Shown here in pieces: positions 63,683-64,000 of a stretch of 64,000 bases of DNA. The notes beneath the pieces were generated by a model, which saw only the letters and a program-made list of their open reading frames with translations, was not told where the DNA came from and did not search any database. Positions within the stretch are counted from its first letter, which is position 1, and each line of letters opens with the position of its first letter. Made by a program: the position numbers and the translations under genes. The stretch comes from Macrocybe gigantea (lineage: Eukaryota > Basidiomycota > Agaricomycetes > Agaricales > Callistosporiaceae), in the NCBI GenBank assembly GCA_011319805.1, contig SJRY01000260.1, positions 1 to 64,000 of the forward strand, given 5' to 3'.

Positions 63683-64000
63683 ATGGCACAAGCTTCCCAG
63701 GATCTCTTTCCAACCCCCTCTCTTCCGCCTTCGACGCTTTCTCCTCGCCCTTGGCCTGGAATCAGTCATGAATCCACTGAAGAGCTTCGAAGAATTCTAA
63801 AGGATAACAATGAAAGGTGGCACGTCTTCTTCAATGAAATGGGCTTTCATAAGTTGGTGTTCGCATCATTTGTGTCAATATACCCCGTCCTAATACTCTC
63901 AATAGCCATTCCTCACACTTTGCGATTGCATTATGGGCTTTAGGCGCCAATGAAGAGACCATGAGAGCTGCGTACAAGTTGGATTGCGAATATCAGCTTC
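63683..64000 (+). CDS. questin oxidase-like protein, copy 2, runs off the window
   Basis: Exon 1 (63683-63852) encodes MAQASQDLFPTPSLPPSTLS and LRRILKDNNERWHVFFNEMGFH. A 53-bp intron (63853-63905) sits at the same place as in the gene at 37979. Exon 2 continues HSSHFAIALWALGANEETM and AAYKLDCEYQ to the edge. The parallel to copy 1 (LSDNHQRWHIFFNDRNFH; ASSEVMKSAYKLDCEYQ) makes the paralogy clear. Confidence 0.88.

Overview
The window is nuclear DNA of a filamentous basidiomycete, most likely an Agaricomycete of the wood-decay or litter type. The reasons are genes cut into many short exons by introns of about 45-85 bp (GT...AG, often with a CTGAC/CTAAC-like branch site), and families that are common in that class: a DyP-type peroxidase, DUF6533/DUF6534 seven-helix membrane proteins, an M36 fungalysin, a questin-oxidase-like pair and small secreted proteins. 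There are no operons. The species is not identified. I recognised no tRNA, rRNA or CRISPR array.

Layout. 0-10 kb: DUF6533 membrane protein (-), an unrecognised multi-exon gene (+), DyP peroxidase (-), a SAM methyltransferase (+) and an F-box-like protein (+). 10-18 kb: a decayed type-B carboxylesterase (-), the mitochondrial signal peptidase subunit IMP2 (+), a decayed protein-kinase-like gene (-) and a fungalysin (-). 18-23 kb: a small membrane protein, a small hypothetical protein, and two tandem paralogous secreted proteins (-). 23-30 kb: an ankyrin protein (+), O-acetylhomoserine sulfhydrylase (-), a Ser-rich disordered protein (+) and an ornithine cyclodeaminase-like enzyme (-). 30-36 kb: two tandem coiled-coil paralogues with matching exon structure, then a small nuclear-looking protein (-). 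38-46 kb: questin-oxidase-like gene, alpha/beta hydrolase, a large RhoGEF, and a Cys-rich secreted protein (-). 47-56 kb: a SulP-STAS-cNMP vacuolar transporter of the Vsb1 type (-), the CFIm25 mRNA 3'-end factor (+) and a Rab18-like GTPase (-). 56-64 kb: an unrecognised gene ending in a membrane helix, a DUF6534 gene split by a young LTR element, and the 5' end of a second questin-oxidase-like gene.

Housekeeping genes (IMP2, MET17-type, CFIm25, Rab18, RhoGEF, Vsb1) are interspersed with lineage-specific and secreted genes. The most striking structure is at 59858-61461: a 1,604-bp element with two 256-bp LTRs that I read as identical, a 5-bp target duplication (ATATC), and only a copia-type Gag inside. 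It sits within a coding exon of the DUF6534 gene. Several other genes need exactly one extra or missing base to stay in frame (DyP, esterase, IMP2, fungalysin, secreted protein B, membrane protein at 18.4 kb). That points either to residual assembly indels or to decay, and should be settled before any of these genes is called dead. Exon boundaries below were read by eye.
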